Positions 61,831 to 64,000 of a stretch of DNA of 64,000 nucleotides are shown here, in pieces. Under the pieces are notes generated by a model, which saw only the letters and a list, made by a program, of their open reading frames with translations, ran no database searches and was not told the DNA's origin. This stretch comes from an uncultured Anaerococcus sp. (GTDB lineage Bacteria; Bacillota; Clostridia; Tissierellales; Peptoniphilaceae): assembly GCF_943912385.1 (NCBI RefSeq), contig NZ_CALTTY010000007.1, positions 1 through 64,000 on the forward strand, read 5' to 3'. How positions within the stretch are numbered: the first letter of the stretch is position 1; every line of letters starts with the position of its first letter. Both the position numbers and the translations under genes were made by a program.

Positions 61831-63900
61831 ATGAAGATTAATAAAAATAAACTAGGATTTAGTATCCTATCCCTAGCCCTCGCATTAGGCCTACCCCTAA
61901 ATGCCAGCGCCACTGAAAAAGTTACCCAACCAGAAAATATTGAAATCACAGAAGATAATAAAATAGACAATACAGAAATTGAAAATACAGAAAATGTAGA
62001 AGATACTGAAGGCAAGGCCCTTATAGAAGAAGATGAGATACTCAAGGAAGATACATACATAGAGCAAACTTCACCAAGCTTTACCCAAGAGCCTTCAAGG
62101 CCAGCCCAAAATAGGGTTACAACTCTTCCTACTGTTGAAAGAAACAAAAAAGAAAGAAACAAGAACTACATAAGCCAACAAGGCATAGATACAAAAGAAG
62201 AAAAACCCTTTGAACTAGTATTAAAAGATAAGATAGATGAGGAAAAAGGGCTAATAAAAGAGGAAGTAGACGGCAAAATTAAATACAGCCTAACCTATGA
62301 ACTTGGAATCATAGGAGATGGCCAGACACAAGACTATACAATTTCCTTATTTACCATAAAAGATGATGAAGCTAAATCTATTAACTTAAGATCTTATGTA
62401 GTAGATTCAGTAGCAAAATCATCTGAGGATAAGAAAGTCCGTGAAATTGAAACCGATGAATACAAGGGCTACAAACTAGAAACCACCCTTAGGGACACCG
62501 GCTACCTAGAATTTGCCCTAGACTTAGACCAAGATAGCGAGCCTGACACCCACACAATCTACTACCAAGTAAGTACACCAGGACATAAGACTATTGGAAA
62601 AAACGATATAAAAATCGATAAAAACGAAAACGGTGACCTATATATTGTAGAAGAGGAAGAAAAGGATGAAAAAACAAAGCTTATAGCAAACAAAGCCTCG
62701 AAATCCTACCTCATAAATGACAGTGAAGAAGATAAAAATCTCCTAGACCTTATGGATATAGAAGGAGACTTATCAGACGCTTATAAGCTAGATATAACCT
62801 ACATCGACCCAGCTAAAGGTGAAGATAGAAAGGAAACGATCGAAAAAATTGAAGACTACAAAGTCCCAGCTGACTCGGTCGTAAAAATTTCTATAAGAGA
62901 AAATTTACCAGTAGAAGAAATAAAAGATGATGTAGAAGAAGTAAAAGAAGAGGCAAGTGGCGACAGCGTAAATGCTCCATCCTCCTTCAAAGATCTTTTA
63001 AAAGAAGCTAATGATTCTATAGAAGATTTAAACAAATCTACAAATGACATCAAATCCACCATCCTAGAAGCTGAGGATGGATTAAGCGAAGAAAATTCTG
63101 ATGGTGAGGAAAAAGAAGAAGCATCTCAAAAAAAATCAAATCCTAATAGCGAAGAGGAAAAGCTCGCAAATGAAAAGGCCCTAGAAGAAGCCATGGCCAA
63201 GGTCGAAAAACTCCTAGAAGAAAAGAAAAGGTCAATCATAGAAATAAATCCAGCCTATGACGACATCGAGGCAGAAGCCCTAGGCCTATCCATGATCCTA
63301 AGAGAGCAAACCAGGATTATAGAAGACTTAATCCAACAAGCCCTCCTAGACAATGAACTAGACAGCCTAGAAGAACTTGAAAAGAAAGATAAAGAAAAGG
63401 CAGACGCCGAATACAAAAGAATAAGAGACCTTGTGGAAAAGGCAGAAGATGTAAATGAAAGGGCCGAGGAAAAACTTATCGAGCTAGACGAAATAAACTT
63501 AACCGATAACCTAACTGACCCACTTATAATAAAAAATGTAGGAGCAAAACCAGTCTTAAACCTAGGCAGGCTCACCCCAATTACAAGGATAGACAACCTA
63601 ACCTTCGACTCACCAAATGAAAGCGAAAGAGACTTCTCAAAAAACCTTGAAAGAAAACTTGCTAGGGCAGTCGAAAAGGTAGAAACTGTGACCATAGACA
63701 AAGAAGCTGACGAAAAAGCAAAAGAACTAAGTAAGGATAATAAAAAGTCAGAAAAAGAGACCGGCGACAAAGAAGGGGTCCTAGAAGAAAATCTAGAAAA
63801 AGAAGAAGGAAAAGATGAAAAATCAGTCCTAGAAAAAGACGGGCCATCTTCCTTCCCACTTTTTGAAAGATACCTCCTAAGGTTAAACAAAGAAAAATAA
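61831..63900 (+). CDS. Large secreted acidic coiled-coil protein
   Basis: A 689-residue exported protein with a signal peptide ending around NASA (about residue 27). It then has a Glu/Thr/Asn-rich low-complexity stretch (DNTEIENTENVEDTE), resembling the linker of the flavoprotein lipoprotein at 42160. A beta-rich region follows (about 130-300) and long acidic coiled coils (about 350-560), then a Glu/Lys tail. There is no LPXTG or transmembrane anchor visible at the C-terminus. Function unknown; it may bind a surface partner. The ATG at 61831 follows TGGAGG; the upstream ATG at 61819 overlaps that site. Confidence 0.8.
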   Translation: MKINKNKLGFSILSLALALGLPLNASATEKVTQPENIEITEDNKIDNTEIENTENVEDTEGKALIEEDEILKEDTYIEQTSPSFTQEPSRPAQNRVTTLPTVERNKKERNKNYISQQGIDTKEEKPFELVLKDKIDEEKGLIKEEVDGKIKYSLTYELGIIGDGQTQDYTISLFTIKDDEAKSINLRSYVVDSVAKSSEDKKVREIETDEYKGYKLETTLRDTGYLEFALDLDQDSEPDTHTIYYQVSTPGHKTIGKNDIKIDKNENGDLYIVEEEEKDEKTKLIANKASKSYLINDSEEDKNLLDLMDIEGDLSDAYKLDITYIDPAKGEDRKETIEKIEDYKVPADSVVKISIRENLPVEEIKDDVEEVKEEASGDSVNAPSSFKDLLKEANDSIEDLNKSTNDIKSTILEAEDGLSEENSDGEEKEEASQKKSNPNSEEEKLANEKALEEAMAKVEKLLEEKKRSIIEINPAYDDIEAEALGLSMILREQTRIIEDLIQQALLDNELDSLEELEKKDKEKADAEYKRIRDLVEKAEDVNERAEEKLIELDEINLTDNLTDPLIIKNVGAKPVLNLGRLTPITRIDNLTFDSPNESERDFSKNLERKLARAVEKVETVTIDKEADEKAKELSKDNKKSEKETGDKEGVLEENLEKEEGKDEKSVLEKDGPSSFPLFERYLLRLNKEK

Positions 63901-63902
63901 AT

Positions 63903-63937
63903 ATAGGCATAAAGGGGCAGACCCCCTTTATGCCTAT
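63903..63937 (+). terminator. Hairpin after the secreted protein gene
   Basis: ATAGGCATAAAGGGG (63903-63917) pairs perfectly with CCCCTTTATGCCTAT (63923-63937), 15 bp, loop CAGAC. There is no T run after it, so it may stabilise or process the 3' end. Confidence 0.6.
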
Positions 63938-64000
63938 CCTGGCTTAATCAGCTAGCCAACTATTATTTATTTAAAAACTTTTTTTATAAATCCTACAAAC

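Noticed and set aside
63255..63890. 211-codon Ser-rich minus-strand frame
   Set aside because: Shadow of the acidic coiled-coil protein gene, with no start context.

Overview
The window is low-GC, AT-biased bacterial chromosome with AGGAGG-type ribosome binding sites and long co-directional operons. The ctsR-mcsA-mcsB-clpC operon, the gltX-cysS-rlmB-yacP block, Ktr potassium uptake, PTS-type components and lipoprotein signal peptides all point to a Gram-positive firmicute. The small fermentative gene set, the arginine/citrulline genes and the flavin-based surface reductases suggest an anaerobic coccus of the Peptoniphilaceae type (Anaerococcus or Peptoniphilus-like). That placement is inference from gene content, not from a marker comparison.

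Layout. 0.2-4 kb: a DUF2207 membrane protein, then ktrB-ktrA. 4.1-9.9 kb: a promoter-to-terminator candidate small RNA, a DUF3842 gene, a structured leader with an intrinsic terminator, and a five-gene nickel/peptide-type ABC importer. 9.9-21.2 kb: an AraC-type regulator divergent from a catabolic cluster of ornithine carbamoyltransferase, AGCS symporter, Gate-domain membrane protein, a ClpB/C-like ATPase with a degenerate second ring, two TIGR00300-type ornithine cyclodeaminase paralogues and carbamate kinase. Read together the cluster would take citrulline to ornithine plus carbamoyl phosphate, recover ATP, and turn ornithine into proline; no arginine deiminase is present. 21.4-29.3 kb: a lactate/2-hydroxyacid dehydrogenase, a YtrA-type regulator with a membrane partner, a HAD/MBL/TtcA-like/UppP run, a radical SAM protein and an MgtC-like protein.

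29.3-32.8 kb is a decayed accessory island: an ElaA-type acetyltransferase with an in-frame TGA exactly at its conserved Cys, 159-bp direct repeats exactly 1875 bp apart, inverted repeats, a RelB/ParE-type toxin-antitoxin pair and a second acetyltransferase broken by TAA. 32.8-38.3 kb is a CtsR regulon: a CtsR box over the promoter of a zinc peptidase, then ctsR-mcsA-mcsB-clpC, in which McsB lacks its recognisable arginine-kinase catalytic motifs. 38.4-46 kb: ogt, a GCS2-type glutamate-cysteine ligase, radA, two flavinylated surface lipoproteins (one a reductase), a D,D-carboxypeptidase and manA. 46-46.5 kb carries dispersed palindromic repeats. 46.5-58.6 kb: pncB, a HAD phosphatase, an orphan PTS IIB lacking its histidine, gltX-cysS-rlmB-yacP and a sigma-70 factor in the place where Bacillus has sigH, an ABC exporter, a degenerate nucleoside-hydrolase-like protein and an ArAE-type membrane protein. 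58.5-60.2 kb is a nest of repeats around a GIY-YIG nuclease. 60.3-63.9 kb: a two-lobed retropepsin-like protein, an AlkD-like protein and a large secreted acidic coiled-coil protein.

Two themes stand out. Several proteins keep a fold but have lost catalytic residues (McsB, the second ring of the Clp-like ATPase, PTS IIB, the nucleoside-hydrolase-like and retropepsin-like proteins). At least three families of structured non-coding repeats are nested into one another at 29.9-32.8, 46.0-46.4 and 58.5-60.1 kb. No tRNA, rRNA or CRISPR array was recognised.
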